Notes: generated from the sequence alone by a model not told the origin. Counted from the first letter of the stretch, positions 52,423-61,576 are shown. The stretch is DNA of 64,000 nucleotides from Pseudarthrobacter sp. SSS035 (GCF_023273875.1 NZ_CP096882.1:1426001-1490000), one strand, 5' to 3'. Translations and numbers: made by a program.

Positions 52423-53777
52423 GGTTCGACATTGGCACTACTTGGCCCCGCTGGCAATGGCCCGTCAGACTGGCTGCCATCGTGGGCGACGCGTTCGGCA
52501 CCGACATCGCCGGGGACACGTTCGGGCATCCGGCCCAGCAGCAGGACGGCCAACACAAAGCATGCTGCGCCGCCTCCGAGCAGGCCCAGCGTCAGGCCGT
52601 TGAGGGCAGCGTCCGCCACCGGAATGAAGACGACGACGGCGGCCATCACCACCGCGGCGGCGGGCCGGCCGCGGGTGTGGACAGACGCCGTCGAACGTTC
52701 CTCAAGGTGGCCGAACGCGGCCAGCACCGGGAGCAGGAGGGCCACAACCCCCAGGAGGACCAGCGGACGGGCCCACCACCATTCGGCGGTGCCTGCCGCG
52801 GGCTTGGGGAAGTCGGTGAGGAGCAGGAGCCCGGACATGGCCGCGAGCAACGGCAGGTGCCAGAGGTACACGGTCATGGAGCGGCGGCCGGCAACCATGA
52901 CCACCGCGCGGATCCAGCGCACCCCGGAAACCCAGCCGAGCCCCGGCCGGAAAAGCTGGAGCGCGGCAGCCTGGGACACACCCAGGAGCAGCAGGCAGAG
53001 GTTGGGCGGGTTGAGGTTGACCAGCATGTTCCCGGAGTAGAGACCCAGGCCAGTGACCAGCCCGAGCAGCAGGTTGACTGCCAGGATGAGCCCCACCAGG
53101 CCGGAGCGCGTGAGCCTGGCCAGGTGACCGTCGGCCATCAGGAAACCAAGCTGCTGCACGGCGCACCACAGGAAAACAAGATTTGCGTAGGCGAGCAGGG
53201 GCAGGGCTCCGCGGAAGCAGTCGATGGCCACCACGAGGGCCGCCAGGACCGCAACGGTCAGCCAGGGCGCGCGCTCGTGGAACCGGGCCAGGAGCGGGAT
53301 GTTGAGCTGGGCTGCCAGGTAGGCGGCGAGGAACCACAGGGGCATGCCGGCCCCGGTGGCCATCAGCTGGACCACCTGGGGGTCCACGCCGAGCAGGAGC
53401 GCCGCCGAAAAGCCCAGGAACATCACCGCCAGGAGTGCCGCCGCCGGGCGGACCAGCCGCAGCAGCCGGGCCTGGGCAAACTCGACGCCCGTACCGCCGC
53501 GGGCTCTCAGCCGCTGCCAGGACTGGAGGCCGGTGGTGCCGCCGGTCACGAAAAACAGCGGCATCACCATGAAGATCCAGATGACGGGCTCGAACCACGG
53601 CTGATCGCCCAGCGTATTTTTGGAGGTCACGGTGCCGTCCCCCTGCAGGACGGGGCTGACCATCATGCAGTGGCCCACCACCACCAGGGCCAGGCAGACG
53701 AACCGGACAAGGTCGATCACGAGGTCGCGCTGGACCGCCTGTTCACTGTGCGGGGCTGGCCCCTTCACACCACTCAC
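52419..53777 (-). CDS. Acyltransferase 3 family membrane protein
   Basis: 452 residues, about ten membrane helices. The first helix has DLVRFVCLALVVVGHCMM, where the conserved Arg and His of the acyltransferase 3 family lie. LVRPAAALLAV and MTVYLWHLPLLAAM are further family marks. Such proteins transfer acetyl or other acyl groups to surface polymers or small molecules. It is coupled to the GNAT gene downstream. Confidence 0.83.
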   Translation of the reverse strand: MSGVKGPAPHSEQAVQRDLVIDLVRFVCLALVVVGHCMMVSPVLQGDGTVTSKNTLGDQPWFEPVIWIFMVMPLFFVTGGTTGLQSWQRLRARGGTGVEFAQARLLRLVRPAAALLAVMFLGFSAALLLGVDPQVVQLMATGAGMPLWFLAAYLAAQLNIPLLARFHERAPWLTVAVLAALVVAIDCFRGALPLLAYANLVFLWCAVQQLGFLMADGHLARLTRSGLVGLILAVNLLLGLVTGLGLYSGNMLVNLNPPNLCLLLLGVSQAAALQLFRPGLGWVSGVRWIRAVVMVAGRRSMTVYLWHLPLLAAMSGLLLLTDFPKPAAGTAEWWWARPLVLLGVVALLLPVLAAFGHLEERSTASVHTRGRPAAAVVMAAVVVFIPVADAALNGLTLGLLGGGAACFVLAVLLLGRMPERVPGDVGAERVAHDGSQSDGPLPAGPSSANVEP

Positions 53778-53912
53778 GTGCAGTCCCTACAAGCGCCGAT
53801 GCTGTTGTTGACTCAATTGTCCGCCCGCGATGCGCTCCCGGCCAGAAAAGCGTGGTCCCGGCCAGAAACGGGCACAACGTCGCCTCAGCAGTGGTCGCCT
53901 CAGGAGCGTCAG

Positions 53913-54317
53913 TCAGCCGGCAACGGCCAGCAACCCAAGCACGACGGCGAGCAACGGCGTCGTGCCTTGCAGTACCGCGGCGCGGAGGTACTTTTTCCCG
54001 CTGAGTGCCAGCACCGCCGCTGCGAGCAGCATGGAGCCGCAGCAGCTGAAGATCAGCGTCCAGCCCACCACGTGCTGCGCCGAAGCGTCGGGGCCAAGCG
54101 CCACGCAGCCCACCCCGATGAACGCGCCAATGGCCAGGAACAGGTTGTAGAAGCCCTGGTTGTAGGCGAGGGGTTTGGTGGTCTCGGCGTCGGCCTGGGA
54201 GGCGAGTCCGAAGCGCTTCCACGTGGCCGGCGTGGTCCAGGTGAGGGATTCCATGGTGAAGATGTACACATGGAGCGCGGCGGCGAGGAAGGCAAAAAGC
54301 AGGGAGGCCAGGATCAT
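53913..54317 (-). CDS. DUF1304 family membrane protein
   Basis: 134 residues, four membrane helices. Starts MILASLLFAFLAAALHVYIF, contains the family motif MESLTWTTPATWKRFG, and has YNQGFYNLFLAIGAFIGV in the second helix. Function unknown. It is read in the same direction as the aldolase operon upstream, 36 bases from it, and could share its transcript. Confidence 0.85.
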   Translation of the reverse strand: MILASLLFAFLAAALHVYIFTMESLTWTTPATWKRFGLASQADAETTKPLAYNQGFYNLFLAIGAFIGVGCVALGPDASAQHVVGWTLIFSCCGSMLLAAAVLALSGKKYLRAAVLQGTTPLLAVVLGLLAVAG

Positions 54318-54353
54318 GTGCTGATCCTAGCCTCCCCAAAACTCAAACGAGCG

Positions 54354-55205
54354 TCAGCGGGTGAGCATGCCCAACGCCGACGTGGCGAATTCCCTGGCCG
54401 AGGTGTTCCAGTGGCCGAGCAAGCCCTGGAGGTTCTCGCCGTCGGCCCGGTGCGCCGGCAGCTGTTCCTGGAGCGTGGACAGCACGCCGGTGCGGAGCTC
54501 GGTATTGAAGTTCACCTTGCCCACGTTCATGGCGGCAGCCTTGAACAGCTCCCCCGCCGGAATGCCGGACGCGCCGTGGAGCACGAGCGGGATGTGGGTC
54601 CGCACGGCAATGTCCTGCAGGACGTCCCAGCGCAGCTGCGGCTCGCCCTTGTACTTGCCGTGGACGTTGCCCACCGCAACAGCCAGGAGTTCGGCACCGG
54701 TCCGGGCCACAAAGTCCTCCACCTGCGCGGAGTCCGTCAGGCCGGCCACGGCCACACCGGCTTCGTCGGCGCCGAAGGCACGGTCCTCGTCGCCGGCGAG
54801 GCCGCCGAGTTCCGCTTCAAGCACGACGTCGGCACCCAGCACAGCGCGCGCCTCCCGGACCAGCGCAATGTTGTCCTCATACGGAAGGGACGAGCCGTCC
54901 GCGAGGACCGAATCCGCCCCCGCAGCGACGGCGTCGGCCATCACCCGCAGGTCCGTCGCGTGGTCCAGCTGGACGGCCACGGGAACGGAGGCGGAGTCTG
55001 CCAGCCCGCGGAGCGCGGCGATCAGGCGGAGGCCGTTGGACGTGCCGGCCGTTTTGGGGGCCACCAGCAGGATGACCCCGCGGCCCGCGTCTTCGGCCGC
55101 GCCCACAACGGCGAGCGCGGTGGTGAAGTCGTAGCAGGTGAAGGCTGGAACGGCGGAGCCCTGCTGGAGGGCAGCGGTGACGAGGTGGTCGAGTCGGGTG
55201 CGCAT
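54354..55205 (-). CDS. Class II fructose-bisphosphate-type aldolase (KbaY/GatY-like)
   Basis: 283 residues. VPVAVQLDHATD carries the zinc-binding His/Asp pair, and VLEAELGGLAGDED the third ligand region. AVAVGNVHGKYKG holds a further His, and IPLVLHGASGIP the phosphate-site Gly motif. These mark class II (Zn) ketose-bisphosphate aldolases, which cleave to dihydroxyacetone phosphate plus an aldehyde. It is the last gene of the acid-sugar operon and its ATG shares a base with the GntP stop. It likely performs the final cleavage of that pathway. Confidence 0.85.
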   Translation of the reverse strand: MRTRLDHLVTAALQQGSAVPAFTCYDFTTALAVVGAAEDAGRGVILLVAPKTAGTSNGLRLIAALRGLADSASVPVAVQLDHATDLRVMADAVAAGADSVLADGSSLPYEDNIALVREARAVLGADVVLEAELGGLAGDEDRAFGADEAGVAVAGLTDSAQVEDFVARTGAELLAVAVGNVHGKYKGEPQLRWDVLQDIAVRTHIPLVLHGASGIPAGELFKAAAMNVGKVNFNTELRTGVLSTLQEQLPAHRADGENLQGLLGHWNTSAREFATSALGMLTR

Positions 55206-56671
55206 CAGACGCTCAGGCCTCCCACCAGGATCCAGGCCACGTAGGTCAGGATGAAGCCGGCCACGCCGAGGACGGTGGTGAGGACGGTCCAGGTTTTCAG
55301 GCCGTCCGAGACGGTGAGGCCGTAGTAGCGCACCACGGTCCAGAAGCCGGCGTCAGTCACGTGGGACAGGCCCAGCGAGCCGAAACCGATGGCGATCACG
55401 ATGACGGCGATCTGGGCCGGCGAGTAGCCGCCTTCCATCACGGCGGAGGTCAGCAGGCCGGTGGTGGTGACGATGGCGACGGTTGCCGAACCCTGGGCTG
55501 CACGCAGTGCCAGCGAGATCACGAAGCCGAGCACAATGACCGGCAGGCCCAGGTGGTCCAGCGTCTGGGACAGCGCGGCACCGATGCCGGAGGTCCGCAG
55601 GACCTCACCGAACACACCGCCGGCCGCGACAACCATCAGGATGGACGCGATGGGAGGCAGGGCGCCTTCGAAGATCTCGCCGGTTTCCTTCAGGGACCAG
55701 TTGCGGCGGACCGCCAGCAGGAAGAAGGACAGGGCAACGGCCACCAGGAGGGCAAAGAACGGGTTGCCGATGAAGGCAGCCAGGCCGTACCAGGAGTTGT
55801 CCTTGGGGATGGTGAGCGTGCCCAGGGTGCCGATGAGGATCTGCACGATCGGCGCGGCGATGAGGAAGATGATCAGGGCCGGACGCGGCGGGGCGATGCC
55901 TACGGCGCCGGGGCCCTGGTGGCCGACCTTGACCAGGGAGTCGGAACCGAATTCGTCCACCTGGGCCTTGACGCCGGGGAGGAGCTCGTACTCCTTGCGG
56001 TTCATGATGCTGGCTACCCAGTAGGACAGGAAGCCGAGCGGGATGCAGATGAGCAGGGAGATCAGCGTGATGAGCCCGATGTCGGCGCCGAACACGCCGG
56101 CGCCTGCCACGATGCCCGGGTGCGGCGGCACGGCGACGTGGATGGAGAGCATAATGCCGGCCATCGGCAGGCCGAACTTGACCGGGTGCACGTTGGCGAT
56201 CTTCGCAAAGGCGTAGACGATCGGGACGAGCACAATGATGCCCACCTCGAAGAACACGGGGATGGCCACCAGGAAGCCGACGGCGGTGAGCGCCACCGCG
56301 ACGCGCTTGGCGCCAAGCTTCTCGGTGAAGTGCGCGGCCAGCGACTGGACGCCGCCGGAAACCTCGATCATCCGGCCCAGGACGGCGCCGAGCGCGATCA
56401 GCAGGGCTACCTTGCCCATGGTTCCGCCCACACCGTTGGCGACGACGGTGAAGACGTCCTTCAGCGGGATCTGCGCGGCCACGGCCACGGCGATGCTTAC
56501 GGTCAGCAGGGCCACAAAGGCCTGGATCTTGAAGCGGATGATCATCACCAGCAGGACGGCGATGCCGATCGCCGCGATGGTGAGGAGCAGCGGAGTACCC
56601 AGCTCCACCGCGGGTTTGATGGCGGGGGCGTCGGCCGCCCGCACCATCAGCGAGTTGGTCAGGGGGTTCAT
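55205..56671 (-). CDS. GntP-family gluconate/acid-sugar permease
   Basis: 488 residues, 12-14 membrane helices. Contains VAIPVFFEVGIIVLVPIVYA, MAGIMLSIHVAVPPHPGIV and RAAQGSATVAIVTTTGLL, conserved in the GntP/GntT transporters. Likely imports a sugar acid in the same operon as a DUF1537 kinase. Stop overlaps the aldolase start. An intercistronic hairpin (56754-56789) separates it from the dehydrogenase gene upstream. Confidence 0.9.
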   Translation of the reverse strand: MNPLTNSLMVRAADAPAIKPAVELGTPLLLTIAAIGIAVLLVMIIRFKIQAFVALLTVSIAVAVAAQIPLKDVFTVVANGVGGTMGKVALLIALGAVLGRMIEVSGGVQSLAAHFTEKLGAKRVAVALTAVGFLVAIPVFFEVGIIVLVPIVYAFAKIANVHPVKFGLPMAGIMLSIHVAVPPHPGIVAGAGVFGADIGLITLISLLICIPLGFLSYWVASIMNRKEYELLPGVKAQVDEFGSDSLVKVGHQGPGAVGIAPPRPALIIFLIAAPIVQILIGTLGTLTIPKDNSWYGLAAFIGNPFFALLVAVALSFFLLAVRRNWSLKETGEIFEGALPPIASILMVVAAGGVFGEVLRTSGIGAALSQTLDHLGLPVIVLGFVISLALRAAQGSATVAIVTTTGLLTSAVMEGGYSPAQIAVIVIAIGFGSLGLSHVTDAGFWTVVRYYGLTVSDGLKTWTVLTTVLGVAGFILTYVAWILVGGLSV

Positions 56672-56753
56672 TGCGGTGTCTCCTTCGACAAGCCAGTCTT
56701 CCAGAAGACGGGCTGGCGGGCGCTGTTTCTTGTGCTTTGTGAACGCTGGAAGA

Positions 56754-56789
56754 TACGACGACGGCGGAGGGGGGACCGCCGTCGTCGTA
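56754..56789. terminator. Intercistronic hairpin in the acid-sugar operon
   Basis: A perfect 14-bp stem (TACGACGACGGCGG / CCGCCGTCGTCGTA) with an eight-base loop. A T6 run follows on the plus strand, opposite to the operon. On the minus strand it could stabilise or attenuate the mRNA between the dehydrogenase and permease genes. Confidence 0.55.
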
Positions 56790-56833
56790 CGTTTTTTGGG
56801 GGTGCTTCAGCCGGGCTGCTTTAGCCGGGGTGC

Positions 56834-57733
56834 CTAGGCCGTGCGCTTGGTGGGCGCGACAACCTTGATGACTGCGGAATCGTCGGCGGCGGCGAGGCCC
56901 TGGGCCTGGCCCAGGAGGTACAGCTGCTCGGCGGCGGCGGCAACGGGGGCTGCCAGGCCGGCGGCGCGGGTGGCCTTGCCCACGATGCCCATGTCCTTGA
57001 CGAAGATGTCCAGGCGGGACAGGACCTCGGCGCCTTCCTCGGTGTAGGCCTCGAGGATGCGCGGGCCGCGGTTGGAAAGCATAAAGGAACCTGCCGCGCC
57101 GGCTTCGAGGGCTGCGAGGGTCTTGGCCTGGTCCAGGCCGAGCGCGTCGGCGAGGGCCATGGCCTCGGCGGCGGCCGCGATGTGGATGCCGCAGAGGAGC
57201 TGGTTGACGGTCTTGAGGGCCTGGCCGTCGCCGGGCTTGTCGCCCACCACGGTGAGCGTGGAGGCCAGCAGTTCAAGGGCCGGGCGGGCCTTCTCCTGGG
57301 CCTCGGGGGAAGCGCCGACGACGATCAGCAGGTCGCCTTCGCCGGCGCGCTTGGGGCCGCCGGACAGCGGCGCGTCCACGAGCTCAACGCCGTATTCGGC
57401 GAGGCGTGCCACGGTGGCGGGGATGGCTTCGGTGCCCACGGTGCTGCCGAGGATGACGACGGCGCCCGGCTCCAGCACGGATGCCACACCGTTCTCGCCG
57501 AAGAGGACATCGTTGAGTTGCTCGCCGTTGCGGACCGCCAGGAGCAGGGCGTCGGCGCCCTTGGAGGCTTCCCGGGCGGAAGCGAAGGTGCGGATGCCTG
57601 CTTCTTCGGCGAGCTTCAGGCGCGGCTCGGCGATGTCGAAGCCGTGAACGGTGAGCTCGCTGGCCAGTCGGGTGGCCATGGGCAGGCCCATGGCGCCGAG
57701 GCCCAGGACGGTGATGGTGTAGTTGCTGGTCAT
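56834..57733 (-). CDS. Beta-hydroxyacid dehydrogenase (L-threonate-type, LtnD-like)
   Basis: 299 residues. NAD motif VLGLGAMGLPMATRLA, DAPLSGGPKRAGEGDL substrate region, and catalytic Lys in KTVNQLLCG. The family oxidises four-carbon acid sugars such as L-threonate at C2. It sits between a DUF1537 kinase and a GntP permease, the usual neighbours for tetronate use. The exact substrate is not readable. Confidence 0.87.
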   Translation of the reverse strand: MTSNYTITVLGLGAMGLPMATRLASELTVHGFDIAEPRLKLAEEAGIRTFASAREASKGADALLLAVRNGEQLNDVLFGENGVASVLEPGAVVILGSTVGTEAIPATVARLAEYGVELVDAPLSGGPKRAGEGDLLIVVGASPEAQEKARPALELLASTLTVVGDKPGDGQALKTVNQLLCGIHIAAAAEAMALADALGLDQAKTLAALEAGAAGSFMLSNRGPRILEAYTEEGAEVLSRLDIFVKDMGIVGKATRAAGLAAPVAAAAEQLYLLGQAQGLAAADDSAVIKVVAPTKRTA

Positions 57734-57763
57734 GGTGTTCTTCCTTGAATACTGGCGGGACTG

Positions 57764-59233
57764 CTAGAAAGTGCTGCTGAGCTTGCGGGTGACGTCGGCG
57801 AGGGACAGGTCGTCGCCCACGTTGCCGGCGAACACGATGTACGGGATGCCCTTGGCGGGGCCGTCCACCGGCTCCCAGAGAGAGACGATGCCCGGCAGCA
57901 TGGGACCGCGGACAATGGCGTGGCGGATTTCCAGGCCGTGGGCGGCGACGTCGGAGGACGTGATGCCGCCCTTGGCGATGACGAAGCGCGGCGGGAAGGC
58001 CTTGAGGGTCCGGTTCACCACGGCGACGACGGCGGCGGACACCGTGCGCGCGATCCGCAGGCTCGCTGCGGGGTCATCGGTCTTGATGAGCAGGCGGCTG
58101 GTGTGGACGATGACGTCTCCCCCGTGGAGTGCCTCCACGACTGTGTCAACGGTCTGGTCGAGGTGGGCGTCCCCGGCGTCGCTGAGGAGCTCCTCGACGT
58201 CGATCTCCACAATTCGAGCGGCGCTGTGCTGTTCGGTGAGGGCCTTGAGTTGGCGGGTGGTGACGCCCACGTGGGAGCCCACCACGATCAGGCCGCCGGC
58301 CTCGGACGGGGTGTTTCCGGCGTAGGCTTCAGCACCAGTGAGCTCGGTGCGGATTTCCTGGCCGATCCGGGCGCGGACAAACGGCGGTCCCACGCGGTAG
58401 AGGAGCTTCTTCCCGCGCCGTTCGGCTTCTTCCAGGCCCAGGGACAGGGCGCGGAGATCGTTCTCGGTGACGATGTCGGCGACGATCGGCGTGGAGTTCG
58501 TGGCAGGCTCGATGGCGTCGGCGATGGCCTTGGCGGTGATCTGCGGATCGGTGGAGGCGCGGATGATGTTCAGGTCCAGGACAATCACGGATTCCGCGGC
58601 GAAGCGGCCCTGTGACTTCTCTTCCACGTATTTGGTCATGTCCGAGTTGGCGAAGCCGAAGCTGGCGTCCTTGGCGAATTCGGTCTCGGCCACGGGGGTG
58701 AGCTTGCCGGCGTCATGCCCGGTGCCGCGCATGTAATGCACGCCACCGATGGTCACGCGGCCGGCGTCGGGGAATGCCGGCACCAGCACAACGCCGTCGG
58801 TGGCTTCTCCGCTGACGTCAGCCACGGTGGCGGCGATAACGTCGGGTTCCAGCGGGTAGTGGCCGCGGAGGGTGGAGTCGCTGCGGCTCACGAACCCCAG
58901 CCGCAGGGCATCTGCGGAGCCGGCGGCGGCCAGTGCGTTGCGGACCACTTCCTCGTTGCGGGCTGCGGCTTCGGCGGGGTCCAGGCTGCGGGTGTTGGTC
59001 AGCACGTACACGGCGGGCTTCGCCTGGCCAAAGGCCCAGATGAAGTCCTCCACTTCCCAGCGGGTGAGCACGGGCAGATCCGCAACGGACTGCGTTCCGG
59101 TGGGGTCGTCGTCGAGCACTACGAGCATCCGGGGGGTCTCCGCGCTGGACGCGGCGACGGCGTCGGCAACAAGGCGGGCGGGAATCCGGACTTCGGCCGG
59201 GAAGGCGGCCAGGATGTCTGCTTCAAGCGTCAC
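57764..59233 (-). CDS. Four-carbon acid-sugar kinase (DUF1537, OtnK/LtnK type)
   Basis: 489 residues from a GTG at 59233 (CGGAG upstream). N-terminal domain with LVVLDDDPTGTQSVADLPVL, the conserved substrate loop, and FGFANSDMTKYVEEKSQGR. C-terminal nucleotide domain with VVGSHVGVTTRQLKALTE and FVIAKGGITSSDVAAHGL. DUF1537 kinases phosphorylate 3-oxo-tetronates. First gene of the operon, divergent from the GntR regulator. Confidence 0.9.
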   Translation of the reverse strand: MTLEADILAAFPAEVRIPARLVADAVAASSAETPRMLVVLDDDPTGTQSVADLPVLTRWEVEDFIWAFGQAKPAVYVLTNTRSLDPAEAAARNEEVVRNALAAAGSADALRLGFVSRSDSTLRGHYPLEPDVIAATVADVSGEATDGVVLVPAFPDAGRVTIGGVHYMRGTGHDAGKLTPVAETEFAKDASFGFANSDMTKYVEEKSQGRFAAESVIVLDLNIIRASTDPQITAKAIADAIEPATNSTPIVADIVTENDLRALSLGLEEAERRGKKLLYRVGPPFVRARIGQEIRTELTGAEAYAGNTPSEAGGLIVVGSHVGVTTRQLKALTEQHSAARIVEIDVEELLSDAGDAHLDQTVDTVVEALHGGDVIVHTSRLLIKTDDPAASLRIARTVSAAVVAVVNRTLKAFPPRFVIAKGGITSSDVAAHGLEIRHAIVRGPMLPGIVSLWEPVDGPAKGIPYIVFAGNVGDDLSLADVTRKLSSTF

Positions 59234-59277
59234 AGTGCACTCCGTTGTGTGGAAATCTAAGTATTGAGGTAACTGTA

Positions 59278-59349
59278 AGATGTCTGACATCTAACATTTC
59301 AAATAGTGTGGCACAGGACATAGAAACTCGCAAGTAGACTTGTCAGACA
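59278..59349. promoter_or_regulatory. Two GntR/FCD operators
   Basis: AGATGTC-T-GACATCT (59278-59292) contains TGTCTGACA, and TGTCAGACA lies at 59341-59349. Both fit the TGTCnGACA pattern known for FadR/FCD-type GntR regulators. They lie between the kinase GTG and the regulator ATG. Confidence 0.75.
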
Positions 59350-59377
59350 TATCTGGCGACGCCGCAAGGGGGACGTA

Positions 59378-60082
59378 ATGGCACGGAAATCACTGGTGGG
59401 CGTTGTTGCCGACGAACTCCTGGACCGGATCATTGCCGGGGACTTTCCACCCGGATCCAGCGTGCCCGGCGAGCTGGAACTCAGCGCCAGGCACGAGGTG
59501 AGCCGGATGACAGTGCGCGAGGCCATGAAAACTCTGGAAGCGCAGCGGATCCTCAGCGTGGAACGCGGCCGCGGCACGTTCGTTAACCCGTTGAACCGCT
59601 GGGCTTCGCTGGAAGCTGTCCTGCGCGCCGCGTCCGAGGGACAGAACGAGGCCGCCGCCTCCGTGCAGCTCATTGAACTGCGCCGGATGCTTGAAACCGG
59701 GGCGTGCGAACTCGCGGCGGCACGGATCAGCGACGCCGACATCCAGGCGCTGTTCGGTCATGTCGCGGCGATGCGGGCCGCCCATGAGGTCAACGACATT
59801 GCCGCCTTCGTGGAGGCTGATCTGGCATTCCACGACCTGATCCTGCGCGCCTCGGAGAACGTTTTTGTGGCGGTCCTTTTCGCGCCGCTGCACCGCGTGC
59901 TGGAAAAGCGCCGGGCCGAAACGTCGGCCGTGCCAACCATCCAGGAGCACGCCATCGGACACCACCAGAACATCGCCGAGGCACTGGAATCGCGTAACCC
60001 GAGCAGGTCGCGCGAAGCCATGGACCTGCACATGCAACAGACCCTGGATGACCTCAAGAACCTGGTCCTCGAAGCGCCCTGA
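59378..60082 (+). CDS. GntR-family (FCD) regulator
   Basis: 234 residues. Winged helix at about 8-73 (DELLDRIIAGDFPPGSSVPG, VSRMTVREAMKTLEAQRI). FCD domain with metal-ligand His and Asp in FVEADLAFHDLILRASEN and HHQNIAEALESRN. Controls the divergent acid-sugar operon, probably released by a pathway intermediate. The strong palindromes in front of both genes support this. Confidence 0.9.
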   Translation: MARKSLVGVVADELLDRIIAGDFPPGSSVPGELELSARHEVSRMTVREAMKTLEAQRILSVERGRGTFVNPLNRWASLEAVLRAASEGQNEAAASVQLIELRRMLETGACELAAARISDADIQALFGHVAAMRAAHEVNDIAAFVEADLAFHDLILRASENVFVAVLFAPLHRVLEKRRAETSAVPTIQEHAIGHHQNIAEALESRNPSRSREAMDLHMQQTLDDLKNLVLEAP

Positions 60083-60187
60083 CCAGAGTCCGCTCCGGAG
60101 TATTGGCTCTGGCCACGCTTCAGAAGTGCCACTAGTGTTCAAGAACGGCCCGCAACCGGGAATCGAAGGCGATCACGAGGAGCGAAG

Positions 60188-60397
60188 TTGTCCAACCACA
60201 CGTACAGCATTACTGAAATTGTCGGCACCTCCGGAGAAGGCGTGGACGCGGCAGTCCGCAACGGGATCGCCGAGGCCGCCAAGACCCTGCGCAACCTGGA
60301 CTGGTTCGAGGTCAAGGAAATCCGCGGTCACCTCGAAGACGGCAAAGTTGCCGACTGGCAGGTACGGATCAAGCTCGGTTTCCGCCACGAAGGCTGA
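60188..60397 (+). CDS. Dodecin flavin-binding protein
   Basis: 69 residues from a TTG at 60188 with AGGAG six bases upstream. Matches the dodecin fold: ITEIVGTSGEGVDAAVRNGI, then LDWFEVKEIRGHLEDG with the flavin-stacking Trp, then WQVRIKLGFRHEG. Dodecins form hollow dodecamers that store riboflavin, FMN or FAD. It stands alone and has its own terminator. Confidence 0.9.
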   Translation: MSNHTYSITEIVGTSGEGVDAAVRNGIAEAAKTLRNLDWFEVKEIRGHLEDGKVADWQVRIKLGFRHEG

Positions 60398-60416
60398 CCC
60401 TTCCAAGGTCTGAAAA

Positions 60417-60449
60417 GTGATGGCCGCGTCCTTTGGGCGCGGCCATCAC
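60417..60449 (+). terminator. Dodecin terminator
   Basis: A perfect 12-bp stem (GTGATGGCCGCG / CGCGGCCATCAC) with a nine-base loop and TGTT tail. It starts 19 bases after the dodecin stop. Confidence 0.75.
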
Positions 60450-60664
60450 TGTTCAGCCATCACTGTTGAGCCATTCGGCACGGCCCTGCCAGGCATTTCC
60501 TACAACGAAAGTAGGACTGCCAGTCCTAGGACGAACTGGGACACGGTCAAGGACTGACTATCGGCGCGAAAGTGCATAGGCTCGTACCGGAGCAGTTCCC
60601 GAAAGCGGTTTCCTGCCGGACATCCCGAGCCAGGAACCATCCTTCAGCACTACGAGGAGTACCC

Positions 60665-61486
60665 ATGTCAGAAATCTCGCTGAACAACGGCGTCACTATC
60701 CCCCAGCTCGGCTTCGGCGTTTTCCAGGTTCCGCCGGAAGACACCCAGCGGGTCGTTGAGGATGCCCTGGCAGCCGGCTACCGCCACATCGACACCGCCG
60801 CCGGATACCGCAACGAAGCAGGTGTGGGCGCTGCCATCGCAGCCTCGGGCATTCCGCGCGAGGAAATCTTCGTGACCACCAAGCTCCGCAACGGCGATCA
60901 GGGCCGGGCCTGGGACGCATTCCAGGACACCCGCGAGGCGCTGGGTCTTGACTTCGTGGACCTCTACCTCATCCACTGGCCGGTCCCGTCACAGGGCCTC
61001 TACGTCCAGGCTTGGAAGGAACTGGAGGCCCTGTATGCCGCCAAGGCGATCCGTGCCATCGGCGTCTCGAACTTCCTCTCCGACCACCTGGACACCCTGC
61101 TCGAGTCCACGGACGTCGTACCCGCCGTGAACCAGATTGAACTGCACCCCAGCTACCAGCAGGCCAAACTAGCCGCCAAAAGCCGTGCCCTCGGGATTGC
61201 GGTGGAGGCCTACAGCCCGCTGGGCCAGGGTGGGGACCTCAACGGAAAAGCCGTCACCGCCGTTGCGCAGGCACACGACGCCACCACCGCGCAGGTGGTC
61301 CTGGCCTGGCACCTGGCCGCCGGCACCATCGTCATCCCCAAGTCGGTTAACCCGTCCCGCATCCGCGAAAACTTCGCGGCCGCTTCCCTAACCCTGACCG
61401 ACGACGAGCTCGCCTCCATCACCGCCCTCGAGCGGGGCGCGCGCATCGGTTCCGATCCCGCCGTCGCCGCTTTCACACAGCTGTAG
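60665..61486 (+). CDS. Aldo/keto reductase (AKR5-like)
   Basis: 273 residues, ATG at 60665 with AGGAG upstream. Catalytic tetrad in HIDTAAGYRNE (Asp, Tyr), VTTKLRN (Lys) and DLYLIHWP (His). SNF and NADPH-binding IPKSVNPSRIREN complete the fold. Reduces aldehydes such as 2,5-diketogluconate or methylglyoxal. Followed by a terminator hairpin before a second AKR gene. Confidence 0.88.
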   Translation: MSEISLNNGVTIPQLGFGVFQVPPEDTQRVVEDALAAGYRHIDTAAGYRNEAGVGAAIAASGIPREEIFVTTKLRNGDQGRAWDAFQDTREALGLDFVDLYLIHWPVPSQGLYVQAWKELEALYAAKAIRAIGVSNFLSDHLDTLLESTDVVPAVNQIELHPSYQQAKLAAKSRALGIAVEAYSPLGQGGDLNGKAVTAVAQAHDATTAQVVLAWHLAAGTIVIPKSVNPSRIRENFAAASLTLTDDELASITALERGARIGSDPAVAAFTQL

Positions 61487-61494
61487 CCAACGCT

Positions 61495-61532
61495 GACCGA
61501 GCCTGCCGGCACCGATTCCGGCGGGCTCGGTC
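61495..61532 (+). terminator. Hairpin between two AKR genes
   Basis: GACCGAGCCTGCCGG (61495-61509) pairs with 61518-61532 with one T-G mismatch. Probable terminator. Confidence 0.65.
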
Positions 61533-61576
61533 GCCGCGCTCCGCCACGTCCAACCACCAGCGAAGGATCCCTCCGT

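Noticed and set aside
52482..55244. A 920-codon open frame on the plus strand across the acyltransferase, DUF1304 and aldolase genes
   Set aside because: It is antisense to three well-supported genes, rich in Gln, His, Arg and Gly, and has no domain. It is a product of high-GC codon bias.
55361..56824. A 487-codon open frame antisense to the GntP permease
   Set aside because: Very polar (Gly, Asp, Gln, His) shadow of a membrane protein gene, no motif or ribosome-binding site.
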